Source: Variovorax sp. Root473 (lineage in GTDB: Bacteria; Pseudomonadota; Gammaproteobacteria; Burkholderiales; Burkholderiaceae_C). Taken from it: a stretch of DNA of 64,000 bases. How positions within the stretch are numbered: position 1 is the stretch's first letter; every line of letters starts with the position of its first letter. The stretch lies in the NCBI RefSeq assembly GCF_001426505.1, contig NZ_LMEV01000018.1:1-64000 (forward strand), in the 5' to 3' direction. This document shows, in pieces, positions 33,694 through 45,785 of this stretch. The notes under the pieces were generated by a model. The model did not search any database and was not told the origin of the DNA. It was given only the letters and a program-made list of their open reading frames with translations. The position numbers were made by a program, and so were the translations under genes.

Positions 33694-34908
33694 CTAGCGG
33701 CTGGCGCGCATCAGCGCGGCCAGGCTGGCGGCCAGCTGTTCCAGTGCATTCAGATTGTGGACCGCCAGCATCGCGTCCGCATGGCGGTGCAGCACGGCGG
33801 CCCCACGCGCCAGAGGGGCGTAGCCCTCGAAGCGCAGCAGCGGGTTGAGCCACAGCAGGCGGCGCGAATGGCGCTGGAGCCATTGCAGCTCGGTCTCGAG
33901 CACCGCGGGCTCGCCCGTGTCGAGCCCGTCGCTGATCACCAGCACCAGCGTGCGGCGGCCGATGAGCCGGCGCGCGTGCGACTGACGCAGCTCGGCCAGT
34001 GAACCGCCCAGCCGCGTGCCGCCCGCAAAGTCGTCGATGGCCAGGCTCGCGGCCTCCAGCATGGCGTCGGCATCGGCCAGCCGGAAAGCCGGCGTGAGGT
34101 CGGTCAGCCGCGTGCCGAAGGCGAACACGTCGCGCCGGCCAGCGCGCCGCGTGGCGGCATGCAGAAAGGCCAGCAGCAGGCGCGCGTAGCGCTCCATCGA
34201 GCCCGACACGTCGACCAGCACCAGCAGCGGCAAGGGCTGTTCGCGCCGCGCCAGTCGGGGCAGGCGCAGGATCTCACCGCCGGTGCGCGCCGCCTCGTGC
34301 AGCACGCCGGGCCAGTGCATGCGCGCATGCGCGCTGCCTGCATCGCCGGCCGGGCGCAGGCGGCGCGTGGGCAGCCGAGGCACAGGCAGCGTGATATCGC
34401 GCGCCAGCCGTTCGACCAGCCGGTACTCGGCCGCGCCGAGCGCGTTGAAGTCGGCATGCTGCAACCGCTGGCGGTCGCTGGCCGTCATGGCGGCGTCGAA
34501 CTTGATCTCTTCGTCGGGCTTCGCCGGTGCGGCCGGCTTCACGGCATCACGCGGCGGGCTCAGTGCCTCGCGCACGCGCGGGCGACGCTTGGAGGGCTCG
34601 GCCTTGCCTTCGGCGCTGGGCAACATCTGGGCGAGCAGCTTGTTGGCCAGCTCGGGGTCGCGGAACCACGCGTCGAAGAGTTCACGGAACACCAGCCGGT
34701 CTTGCTCGCGACTGACCATCACGGCTTCCATCGCGGCGCCCAGGTCGAGCTTGTCTTCGACGCCGACCAGCGTGGCCGCCTCGGTGGCGAGCGCGATGCG
34801 CATGGCGTCGGTGCGCACGCCGGCGCGGCGCAGTGCGCGACCGAAGGCGGCGATGTTGCCCGCCAGCTTGCCGCTGCGGACGTCGCCAAGTTGCTGGATG
34901 CCGGCCAT
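33694..34908 (-). CDS. coxE: CoxE-like VWA-domain protein
   Basis: The 404-residue protein has a C-terminal von Willebrand A domain whose metal site reads LVDVSGSMERY (about residue 235), with LVLVISDGLDTGEP further on. The N-terminal half is helical and charged. With the MoxR-type ATPase CoxD it forms a chaperone pair that helps assemble the active site of CO-dehydrogenase-type enzymes. It follows coxD by 19 bases. Confidence 0.9.
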   Translation of the reverse strand: MAGIQQLGDVRSGKLAGNIAAFGRALRRAGVRTDAMRIALATEAATLVGVEDKLDLGAAMEAVMVSREQDRLVFRELFDAWFRDPELANKLLAQMLPSAEGKAEPSKRRPRVREALSPPRDAVKPAAPAKPDEEIKFDAAMTASDRQRLQHADFNALGAAEYRLVERLARDITLPVPRLPTRRLRPAGDAGSAHARMHWPGVLHEAARTGGEILRLPRLARREQPLPLLVLVDVSGSMERYARLLLAFLHAATRRAGRRDVFAFGTRLTDLTPAFRLADADAMLEAASLAIDDFAGGTRLGGSLAELRQSHARRLIGRRTLVLVISDGLDTGEPAVLETELQWLQRHSRRLLWLNPLLRFEGYAPLARGAAVLHRHADAMLAVHNLNALEQLAASLAALMRASR

Positions 34909-34927
34909 GCGTGTGCCTCGGCCTCGC

Positions 34928-35830
34928 TCAGCTCGCGAGCGGTTCCTCGGGCCTCAACAGGTCGCAGGCCAGCTCGTGCGTGAGTGCCGCGACGTCGTCG
35001 CGCTGCTTGAAGAGGATGCCGGCGGTGTCGACGACCACTTCGGGGTCGAGTTCGACGGTGTCGAGCGCGATCAGCGCCCGCGCCCACTCCACGCTTTCGG
35101 CGATGCCGGGCGCGCGCTGGAAGGCATTGACGAACGGCGCCGAGCGCAGCCGCGCCACGAAGGCCGCCACCTGCGCCGAGAGCGTCTCGCCGGCTTGCGG
35201 CACCTGCGCGCGCACGATGGCCAGCTCGCGCTCGCGCTCGGGGTAGTCGAGCCAGTGATAAAGGCAGCGTCGCTTCACGGCGTCGTTCAACTCGCGCGTG
35301 CGGTTGCTGGTGAGCAGCGTCACCGGCGGCACCACGGCGCGCACGGTGCCCAGCTCGGGAATGCTGACCTGGTACTCACCGAGGTACTCGAGCAGGAAGG
35401 CTTCGAAGGGCTCGTCGGCGCGGTCGACCTCGTCGATCAGCAGCACGGCACCGGGTGCGGGCGTCTGCAGCGCCTGCAGCAGCGGGCGGCGGATCAGGTA
35501 GTGCGGCTGGTAGACCTCGGCCTCCACGTCGCGTGCCGCTCCGGTGGCTTCGGCCGCGCGCATGTGCAGCAGCTGCGCGGCGTAGTTCCATTCGTAGAGC
35601 GCCTCGCGCTGCTCCATGCCGTCGTAGCACTGCAGGCGCAGCAGCTCGCGGTTCAGGGCCGTCGACAGCGCCTTGGCCAGCTCGGTCTTGCCGACACCGG
35701 GCTCGCCTTCGAGCAGCAGCGGACGCTGCAGCTTGAGCGCGAGGAACACTGCAGTGGCCAGGCGGCGGTCGGCAAAGTAGCCGGCCTGCCGCAAGCCGTC
35801 GGAAAGGGCGTCGATGGTCGGGAAGATCAT
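34928..35830 (-). CDS. coxD: CoxD-like MoxR-family AAA+ ATPase
   Basis: The 300-residue protein has Walker A EGEPGVGKTELAKAL, Walker B VLLIDEVDRADEPFEAFLL and sensor residues in LLTSNRTRELNDAVKRRC. In Afipia (Oligotropha) CoxD functions in building the copper-sulfur-molybdenum site of form I enzymes; in a form II operon the role is less clear. I chose the ATG at 35830; a TTG two codons earlier is possible. The VWA partner lies directly downstream. Confidence 0.9.
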   Translation of the reverse strand: MIFPTIDALSDGLRQAGYFADRRLATAVFLALKLQRPLLLEGEPGVGKTELAKALSTALNRELLRLQCYDGMEQREALYEWNYAAQLLHMRAAEATGAARDVEAEVYQPHYLIRRPLLQALQTPAPGAVLLIDEVDRADEPFEAFLLEYLGEYQVSIPELGTVRAVVPPVTLLTSNRTRELNDAVKRRCLYHWLDYPERERELAIVRAQVPQAGETLSAQVAAFVARLRSAPFVNAFQRAPGIAESVEWARALIALDTVELDPEVVVDTAGILFKQRDDVAALTHELACDLLRPEEPLAS

Positions 35831-35894
35831 GGGCAAGCGTAGCGGAAGACGCGAGGCTGTCGCGCCTTCCGGTGGGCGACGGCGCCTGGCTGCT

Positions 35895-36686
35895 TCAGCC
35901 GAGTGCTTTGGTCACGGCGCGCTGCGTCAGCACGCTGATCAGGTTCGCGCGGTAGGCGGCCGAGGCATGCAGGTCGCTGTTGAGGTCGCTCGCGTCGATC
36001 TTCACGGCGGCAGCTGCCGCGGCGGTGAAGCTCTTGTTGAGCGCGTCCTCGAGCCCGGCGTGGCGGAACACGCCATTGCCCGCGCCGGTGACGGCCACGC
36101 GCACGCCGCTGTCGTACTGCGCCAGGAAGATGCCGACCAGCGGGAAGTTCGAGGCCTTCTGGCGCAGCTTCTCGTACACCGCGCGCTTCGGAATCGGGAA
36201 GCGGATGGCGACGATCAGCTCGTCTTCTTCAAGCGCCGTGGTGAACAGGCCCTGGAAGAAGTCGTCGGCCGCAATTTCGCGCTTCGACGTGACGATGGTC
36301 GCGCCCGAGGCCAGCACGGCGCTCGGATAGCACGCAGCCGGGTCGTTGTTGGCCACCGAGCCGCCGACGGTGCCCATCGCGCGCACCTGCCGGTCGCCGA
36401 TGCGCGACGCGAGGTCGGCCAGCGCGGGGTACGCGGCCTTCACGTCGGCGTTGTTCGCCACGTCGAGGTGACGCGACATGGCGCCAAGGGTGACCGTGCC
36501 GGCGTCTTTCTTGATGCCGGTGAGTTCCTTGATGCCGCTCAGGTCCACCAGCTGTTCGGACGCGGAGAGCCTGAGCTTCATGGAAGCGAGCAGTGTCTGG
36601 CCGCCGGCGAGCGGCTTGGCGCCCGCGGCGATGAGCTGGGCCGCATCGGCCACGGTGGCTGGCCGTTCGAGAGTGAAGGCGTACAT
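35895..36686 (-). CDS. coxM: CO dehydrogenase-type FAD-binding medium subunit
   Basis: The 263-residue flavoprotein has the FAD-binding PCMH fold: KPLAGGQTLLASMKLRL near residue 30 and MGTVGGSVANNDPAACYPSA near 105, the latter being the second FAD loop. A CO_deh_flav C-terminal domain follows. It passes electrons from the iron-sulfur subunit to quinones. The ATG at 36686 places the first FAD loop at the family position; a longer frame runs into coxL. Confidence 0.92.
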   Translation of the reverse strand: MYAFTLERPATVADAAQLIAAGAKPLAGGQTLLASMKLRLSASEQLVDLSGIKELTGIKKDAGTVTLGAMSRHLDVANNADVKAAYPALADLASRIGDRQVRAMGTVGGSVANNDPAACYPSAVLASGATIVTSKREIAADDFFQGLFTTALEEDELIVAIRFPIPKRAVYEKLRQKASNFPLVGIFLAQYDSGVRVAVTGAGNGVFRHAGLEDALNKSFTAAAAAAVKIDASDLNSDLHASAAYRANLISVLTQRAVTKALG

Positions 36687-36709
36687 GGTGTGAGTCCTTC
36701 TGTTGTTGT

Positions 36710-39148
<2,439 letters not shown>

Positions 39149-39162
39149 GATGTGGCTCCCTT

Positions 39163-39660
39163 TCAGGCGGTGACGGTGGTCTTGACCGGAGTGCCCGAGG
39201 CCATGGCCTCGCCGCCCATCTTCACGGCCTTCACGATGTTCTGGTAACCCGTGCAGCGGCACAGGTTGCCCTCGAGCAGTTCGCGGATTTCCGACTCGCT
39301 CGACTTGGGGTGGTGGGTGCACAGGTCGATGGCGCTCATGACCATGCCCGGCGTGCAGAAACCGCACTGCAGGCCGTGGCACTCCTTGAAGGCTGCCTGC
39401 ATGGGATGCATGGTGCCGTCGGCTTCGGCAATGCCCTCGATGGTGGTGACCTCGGCGCCGGCCGCCTGCGCGACCAGGATGTTGCACGACTTGACCGCCC
39501 GGCCGTTCAGGTGGACCGTGCAGGCGCCGCACTGGGCGGTGTCGCATCCGACGTGGGTTCCGGTGAGGTGGAGGTGCTCGCGGATCGCGTGCACAAGGAA
39601 GGTGTTCGGTGGAGCGTCGACCGTGACCGGACGGCCGTTGACCTTGAAAGCGACCTGCAT
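39163..39660 (-). CDS. coxS: CO dehydrogenase-type iron-sulfur small subunit
   Basis: The 165-residue protein has two [2Fe-2S] sites: a plant-type ferredoxin cluster with C39, C44, C47 and C59, and an all-helical cluster with C99, C102, C134 and C136. The gene is first in the operon, with 14 bases to coxL. It relays electrons from the molybdenum site to the flavin. Confidence 0.94.
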   Translation of the reverse strand: MQVAFKVNGRPVTVDAPPNTFLVHAIREHLHLTGTHVGCDTAQCGACTVHLNGRAVKSCNILVAQAAGAEVTTIEGIAEADGTMHPMQAAFKECHGLQCGFCTPGMVMSAIDLCTHHPKSSESEIRELLEGNLCRCTGYQNIVKAVKMGGEAMASGTPVKTTVTA

Positions 39661-39851
39661 GTGGCTGTCTCCGTGGAAGGTGATGGCTGGTTCAGCGGGT
39701 CATCTTGGATGCCGCGCTTTCGCACTATCCTAGGCAAAAACCCTCGACACTTGCACAGCGCGCGGGAAATTCTCAAAATGAAACAGCTTGTCGTCCGGCG
39801 AGCCTCAAAAAGCCGCCTGCCCCCGCCCCTCCCGCGCGAAGAAGAATCCTC

Positions 39852-41012
39852 ATGATGATGTCCGCTTCCGCCACCCCGTCTCCCGTCGAGCGTTCGCTGG
39901 CCATTGCGCAGGCGCGCCGCGAGCTGATCGAAGGCGACGGCCCCCGGCCGCGCGTCGCAGCGCGGGTCGATCCGGGCATCACCCGCTCCTGGCAGCGTTG
40001 CCTCGAAGCCGGCCGCCGGCCCCAGCAGCGCGTGAGCTTTGAAGCCGTGAGCCGCAGCGCCGGCCGCGATGTCACCGAATGCAACCGGGCCCTGGTCACG
40101 GCGGCGCGTCCGGTGATCGAACGGCTCTCCCGCGCCATTGCCGACACCCGCTATTTCGCCATCCTGACCGACGCTCGCGGCATCGTGGTCGATGTGGGCA
40201 CCCTGCCCGACGGCAGCGACCCTGCCGCCCGCCACGCGCGCGACATCGGGCGCATCGGTGTCGACCTGTCGGAAAGCGCCATCGGCACCAGCGCCATCGG
40301 CACGGCACTGGCCGAACAGGAATCGGTGTGGCTGCACCGCGGCGAACACTTCTTCGACGACACCAGCGTGTACAGCTGCGCCGGCGCCCCGCTCTTCGGT
40401 CCCCGGGGCGACTGCATCGGCATGCTCGACCTCACGGGCGTGCAGGTGGTCGAGCGGCCCGAGCTGCGCCACCTGGCCACGCTGTCGGCGCGCAGCATCG
40501 AGAACCTGCTGGTGCAGCGCGAACCTTGCGAGCTGCTGCTGCGGCTGCTCTGGCCCGGCTGCCCGAGCAGCGAGACCACCGAAGGCCTGCTGTGCATCGA
40601 CGCGGCCGGCCACGTCGCCGGCGCCAACGCCGCGGCGCGGCAGATGCTGCACCAGCCGCTGGCCTGCCATCCGGGCGGCCTGCATTTCAACGACCTGTTC
40701 GCGCTGCCGCTGCACATGATGTTCGACGCCGCACGGCGCGGCGATGCAACGCTCGAGGTGCCGCTGTGGTCGGGCCTGCGGGTGCAGGTGCGGGCCCAGC
40801 GCGGCGGCAGCGAGCACGGTGGTGTGCCGGGTGTGTCCGGCACTGCCACCGACGTTCGCCCCCGCCTGCGCGACGTGGAAACCGCGCTGATCCGCAAGGC
40901 AGTCACCGACGCGCGTGGCAATGTGGCCGAGGCGGCGCGCACGCTGGGCATCAGCCGTGCGACGGTCTACCGCAAGCTCTGGCGCGGCCGGCCTGCGGGC
41001 ACGTCGGACTGA
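39852..41012 (+). CDS. GAF-domain regulator with Fis-type helix-turn-helix (AcoR-like, no AAA+)
   Basis: The 386-residue protein has an N-terminal helical region with ITRSWQRCLEAG, typical of AcoR-type regulators, a GAF-like sensor (about 80-190; AIGTSAIGTALAEQESVWL, HFFDDTSVYSCAGAPLF) and a PAS-like stretch. A C-terminal Fis-type helix-turn-helix follows (GNVAEAARTLGISRATVYRKL). The AAA+ sigma54-activation domain of AcoR is absent, so it likely works with sigma70. It is divergent from coxS across 190 bases and most probably controls the cox operon. Three tandem ATGs occur; I took the first. Confidence 0.87.
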   Translation: MMMSASATPSPVERSLAIAQARRELIEGDGPRPRVAARVDPGITRSWQRCLEAGRRPQQRVSFEAVSRSAGRDVTECNRALVTAARPVIERLSRAIADTRYFAILTDARGIVVDVGTLPDGSDPAARHARDIGRIGVDLSESAIGTSAIGTALAEQESVWLHRGEHFFDDTSVYSCAGAPLFGPRGDCIGMLDLTGVQVVERPELRHLATLSARSIENLLVQREPCELLLRLLWPGCPSSETTEGLLCIDAAGHVAGANAAARQMLHQPLACHPGGLHFNDLFALPLHMMFDAARRGDATLEVPLWSGLRVQVRAQRGGSEHGGVPGVSGTATDVRPRLRDVETALIRKAVTDARGNVAEAARTLGISRATVYRKLWRGRPAGTSD

Positions 41013-41037
41013 TCCGGCGCAGACCCGGCGCGCGCCG

Positions 41038-41415
41038 TCAGGCGCCGACGGGCACCTTGTCGAGAAAGCCCGTCACCGCGCGCAGCTTGCCTGCGTCGAC
41101 CTGCGCAAAGTCGGTGCCCTGGATCAGGTCGTCGGTGCCGCTCGGGCCCAGCGTCCACGAGAAGCGCAGGTTGTCGCCGTGCGCCTCGGCCTTGCCCAGC
41201 AGGTGGAAGCGAAAGCCCGGATAGCGCTGGTGCACCGCGCCGACCAGCGCGCTGATCTGCTCGCGGCCGCTGGCCTGCGCCATCGGATCGACATAGCGGG
41301 CGTCGGCGGTCCAGCCGGTTTCGATGAGTGCGGCGCGGCGCGCGGCGTCGGTCTCGTTCCAGACGGCGATGTAGCCGGTGGCGATGGCATGGGCGTCGTG
41401 GGTGGCGGTGTTCAT
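41038..41415 (-). CDS. SnoaL/NTF2-like small protein
   Basis: The 125-residue protein has the cone-shaped NTF2/SnoaL pattern: an N-terminal helix (ATGYIAVWNETD), DARYVDPMAQASGREQI, and strands ending in TDDLIQGTDFAQVD. Members are isomerases, hydratases or binding proteins; no catalytic assignment is possible here. It is convergent with the GAF/Fis regulator. The ATG at 41415 was preferred to an earlier GTG because a good ribosome site (GGAACAG region) precedes it. Confidence 0.8.
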   Translation of the reverse strand: MNTATHDAHAIATGYIAVWNETDAARRAALIETGWTADARYVDPMAQASGREQISALVGAVHQRYPGFRFHLLGKAEAHGDNLRFSWTLGPSGTDDLIQGTDFAQVDAGKLRAVTGFLDKVPVGA

Positions 41416-41506
41416 GGCGACTGTTCCTTTCGAGGGTTCGACCCGCAACAGCGCGGGGTGAAGGAATGGTCGCGCCGCACGCGCCGCGCGTCGATGACGT
41501 GGCAGG

Positions 41507-43000
41507 TTATGCAGACAGGTCCATCGTCGCGTTCGCGTCGAGCGGGAACACCGGCCGGCGCACCTGGCTGAACGGGAACAGGCCGTAGTCCGAACTGGTC
41601 ACGCCCGGGCTGTCGCACTCCACCAGCGCCGCCGACAGCGGCTCGAACACCGGCCGGCAGTACATGCGCGACTTCAGCAGCAGGAAGCGTTCCGTGCGCG
41701 GGTCGAGCCCGGCGCATTCGAACACGCCGATGTCCCACGGCTCCTGCGTGCGCTCGGTGACGACGATGCGCGCCGCGCCGATGTCGAACAGCACCGTGCG
41801 GCCCATGCTGCTGCGCTGGCCAGTGTAGGTGGGGCCGGTGATCACGTACTCGCCGTTGCTGATGGTGCGCACGGTGCCGGTCAGCTGCACGGGCGTCTTC
41901 GCGAGACCGATGCCTTCGAGCGACACCTTGTTGCCCAGCGCCACCGTCACCTCGGCGCCCTCGCCCGCAGCGACCAGCGCGGCCACCGCCTCGGGGTCGC
42001 ACAGCGGCCCGACGCCGATGCCGTCCAGGCCCTGCGCCAGCGCTTCCTGCAGCACGTCCATCGTGTCGCAGCTGCCGCCGGACATGCAGTTGTCGCCGTG
42101 GTCGAGCAGCAGCACCGGGCGCGTCGCACCGCCGGCAATGAGCTTCGCGCGTGCGACCGACTCGGCCAGCGGCTCGCTGCGGTAGATGAAGGCCTCGCGC
42201 TCGGCCCACATCTGCGCGGCGATGCGGTCGGCCGTGGCCTGGGCGCGCGCGGGCGATTGCGCATCGACCACGATCACGCTCATGCACGGCGCCGCGATGT
42301 CCGACAGCGAGAAACCCGCCAGGATCGACACCGCGAGCGACTCGGATTTTTCCGCCGCGCGCGCCGCCTCGATGGCCCGCTGCATCGCGCCGGTGAACGA
42401 CGCGCTGCGCAGCGTGTGCGCCATCAGCGGCAGCTGGCGCCAGCGCATGTGCGGCTGGCTGCGCCCGGCCAGCAGGTCGAACATCAGCCGGCCGGCGTGC
42501 TCGCCTGTCTCGTACATGTCGATGTGCGGGTAGGTCTTGAAGCCGACGATGACGTCGGCGTTCTGCACCATCGCGGGCGTCACGTTGGCGTGCAGGTCCA
42601 GCGCCACGCCGATCGGCACGCCGGGCGCCGCGGCGCGCAGGCGCACCAGCAGGTCGCCTTCGCCGTCGGTGCTGTTCTGCGCCACCATCGCACCGTGCAG
42701 GTCGAGCAGGATCGCGTCGCAGCCCGGCGCCGCATCGACGATGCATTGCGTGAGCGTGGTGTAGGCCTGCGCATCGACCGGCCCGCTCGGGTTGGCCGAC
42801 GCCGACACCGGCGTGACCACCTGTGCGCCCGCCGCTTCGGCCAGGTCGATGAAGGCCGACATCGCGGTGCGCATGCCCTTGTTGTCGGCGTAGGCCTGGT
42901 CACCGAAAGTCGGGCCGTCGGGCCCGAAGGCCGCGAGCGGCGTGGGCACGGGCGAGAAGGTGTTGGTCTCGTGGTTGAGACGGGCGATCAGGACTTTCAT
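41507..43000 (-). CDS. M81-family metallopeptidase (MlrC/microcystinase C-like)
   Basis: The 497-residue protein starts MKVLIARLNHETNTFSP, the M81 start block. Metal ligands of this family lie in LDLHGAMVA and DLHANVTPAMVQ, and the C-terminal domain has LLDHGDNCMSGGSCDTMDVL. MlrC cleaves linearised microcystin, but most members sit in amino-acid or amide catabolic loci with unknown substrates. Its ATG overlaps the stop of the amidohydrolase upstream (ATGA), so the two act in one pathway. No signal peptide is seen, so it is cytoplasmic. Confidence 0.88.
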   Translation of the reverse strand: MKVLIARLNHETNTFSPVPTPLAAFGPDGPTFGDQAYADNKGMRTAMSAFIDLAEAAGAQVVTPVSASANPSGPVDAQAYTTLTQCIVDAAPGCDAILLDLHGAMVAQNSTDGEGDLLVRLRAAAPGVPIGVALDLHANVTPAMVQNADVIVGFKTYPHIDMYETGEHAGRLMFDLLAGRSQPHMRWRQLPLMAHTLRSASFTGAMQRAIEAARAAEKSESLAVSILAGFSLSDIAAPCMSVIVVDAQSPARAQATADRIAAQMWAEREAFIYRSEPLAESVARAKLIAGGATRPVLLLDHGDNCMSGGSCDTMDVLQEALAQGLDGIGVGPLCDPEAVAALVAAGEGAEVTVALGNKVSLEGIGLAKTPVQLTGTVRTISNGEYVITGPTYTGQRSSMGRTVLFDIGAARIVVTERTQEPWDIGVFECAGLDPRTERFLLLKSRMYCRPVFEPLSAALVECDSPGVTSSDYGLFPFSQVRRPVFPLDANATMDLSA

Positions 43001-44277
43001 GCAGCGACTCCTGCGCTTTGCAGCATGGCCTGCAGCAGCACGTTGCAGCCGGCCTCGAGGTGATCGGGCTGCGCGTCCTCGATCTCGTTGTGGCTGATGC
43101 CGTCCAGGCACGGCACGAAGATCATCGCCGCGGGGCACACGCGCGCGAGGTACACGGCATCGTGGCCGGCGCCGCTGATCACGTTCATCCAGGTCATGCC
43201 CTGGTCCTGCGCAGCCTCGCGCACGGCCGACACCAGCGCGGGCGTGAAGGGCTGCGGCGGGAAGTACACGACCTGCTCGATCGTCGCCTCGACCTTGCCC
43301 TTGGTCGCGATGCGCTGCACGGCTTCTTTCAGTGCCGCGTCCATGGCCGACAGCACCACGTCGTCGGCCGCACGCAGGTCGACGCTGAGCTTCACGCGGC
43401 CCGGAATCACGTTGCGCGAGTTCGGGTAGTTGTCGATCCAGCCGACCGTACCGCGCCCGTGCGGCGCATGGGCGAGCGCGATGCGGTTCACCTCGACCAC
43501 GATTTCGGCGGCGGCCAGCAGCGCGTCCTTGCGCAGTTCCATCGGCGTGGGGCCGGCATGGGCTTCCATGCCCTGCACGACCACGTCGTACCAGCGCTGG
43601 CCCAACGCGCCCTCGACCACGCCGATGACGCGCTCGTTCGCTTCGAGCACGGGCCCCTGTTCGATGTGCGCCTCGAAGTAGGCACCGACCGGCGATGCCG
43701 TCGCCGATGCGGGCACGGCGCCGGCATAGCCGATGGCCGACAGCGCCTCGGCCACGCTCACGCCGTCGGTGTCGCGCTGCGCGAGTGCATGCTCCAGCGT
43801 GAAAGCGCCCGCGAACACGCCCGAGCCCATCATCACGGGCACGAAGCGCGAGCCTTCCTCGTTGGTCCACACCGCGACCTCGACCGGTGCTTCGGTTTCA
43901 ATGCCCGCATCGTTCAGGCTGCGGATCACTTCCAGCCCGGCGAGCACGCCGTAGTTGCCGTCGAACTTGCCGCCCGTGGGCTGCGTGTCGATGTGGCTGC
44001 CGGTCGTGATGGGTGGCAGCGCGTTGTTGCGGCCTGCGCGGCGCGCAAAGATGTTGCCGATGGCGTCCACGCGCACTTCGCAGCCCGCCTCGCGCGCCCA
44101 GCGCGTGAAGAGGTCGCGGCCCTGTCGATCGAGGTCGGTGAGCGCGATGCGGCATACGCCGCCCTTCTCGGTGGCGCCGAGTTGCGCGAGTTGCATCAGC
44201 GAGTCCCAGAGGCGCTGCCCGTTCACGCGCAGCGCGCGCACGTCCGGCGTGGTGGAAAGTTCGTTCTGTGTGTTCAT
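42997..44277 (-). CDS. M20 Zn-dependent N-carbamoyl-amino-acid amidohydrolase
   Basis: The 426-residue enzyme has the carbamoylase metal-site blocks GSHIDTQPTGGKFDGNYGV (about 94-112), TNEEGSRF and HIEQGPVLE, and the dimerisation domain with GMEAHAGPTPM. It resembles L-carbamoylases and beta-ureidopropionase (HyuC/AmaB/PydC). It hydrolyses N-carbamoyl amino acids to the amino acid, CO2 and ammonia. Located directly after the liv transporter genes, and near beta-alanine aminotransferase, it may act on N-carbamoyl-beta-alanine or a related ureido acid (inference). Confidence 0.9.
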   Translation of the reverse strand: MNTQNELSTTPDVRALRVNGQRLWDSLMQLAQLGATEKGGVCRIALTDLDRQGRDLFTRWAREAGCEVRVDAIGNIFARRAGRNNALPPITTGSHIDTQPTGGKFDGNYGVLAGLEVIRSLNDAGIETEAPVEVAVWTNEEGSRFVPVMMGSGVFAGAFTLEHALAQRDTDGVSVAEALSAIGYAGAVPASATASPVGAYFEAHIEQGPVLEANERVIGVVEGALGQRWYDVVVQGMEAHAGPTPMELRKDALLAAAEIVVEVNRIALAHAPHGRGTVGWIDNYPNSRNVIPGRVKLSVDLRAADDVVLSAMDAALKEAVQRIATKGKVEATIEQVVYFPPQPFTPALVSAVREAAQDQGMTWMNVISGAGHDAVYLARVCPAAMIFVPCLDGISHNEIEDAQPDHLEAGCNVLLQAMLQSAGVAA

Positions 44278-44304
44278 GTTTTTTCGACGAATGGATGGCG
44301 AGGT

Positions 44305-45017
<713 letters not shown>

Positions 45018-45021
<4 letters not shown>

Positions 45022-45785
45022 GCCTTGCCTCCGGTGATCATGTTGCCCAGGTACGCGGTGCGCACGCGCGCGTCGGACCGGATGTCGCCCGGCAGCCCCT
45101 CGGCCAGCACGCGGCCCAGCTGCATGACGGTCACGGTGTCGGAGATGTCCATCACGATGTTCATGTTGTGCTCGATCAGCACCACGGTGTGCGCGTCGCG
45201 CAGGCCGCGAATGAGCTGCTTCATGTCGTCGAGGTCGTCGATGCCCATGCCCGAGGTCGGCTCGTCCAGGAAGATGACCTTGGGTTTCGCGGCCAGCGCC
45301 ATGCCCACTTCGAGGCGGCGCTGCTGACCGTGCGAAAGCACGCTGGCGGCGGTGTCGGCCAGCCGTTCGAGGCCGACGCGTGCGAGCACCTCGGCCACCG
45401 TGTCGGTGCAGGCGCGCTCGCCGATGGGTGCACGCCAGCAGTTCATGGCCTGGCGCGGCGCAACGCCCTGCGCGGCCACGCGCAGGTTCTCGCGCACCGA
45501 GAGGCTGGGAAACAGGCTCGTGACCTGGAACGAGCGCGCCATGCCGCGCTGCACGCGCTGGTGGTCGGCCTCGCGCGTCACGTCGTGGCCGTCGAACAGG
45601 ATGCGCCCGCCCGTGGTGGTGCCGGTGCCCGTGAGCATGTGAAAGAGCGTGGTCTTGCCTGCGCCGTTGGGCCCGATCACCGAGTGCACGGTGTTGCGCC
45701 TGATCTTCAGGTCGACCCCGCCGAGCGCGGCGAACTTGCCGTAGTGCTTGGTGACGCCGATGGCTTCGATGAGGATGTCGCTCAT
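45018..45785 (-). CDS. livG: Branched-chain-type ABC transporter ATPase (LivG)
   Basis: The 255-residue ATPase has Walker A GPNGAGKTTLFHMLTG, Walker B VIFLDEPTSGMG and the C-loop SHGQQRRLEVGMAL, in which the usual SGG is HGQ. The LivG-type MARSFQVTSLFPSLSVREN region follows Walker A. It overlaps livM by four bases. Confidence 0.93.
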
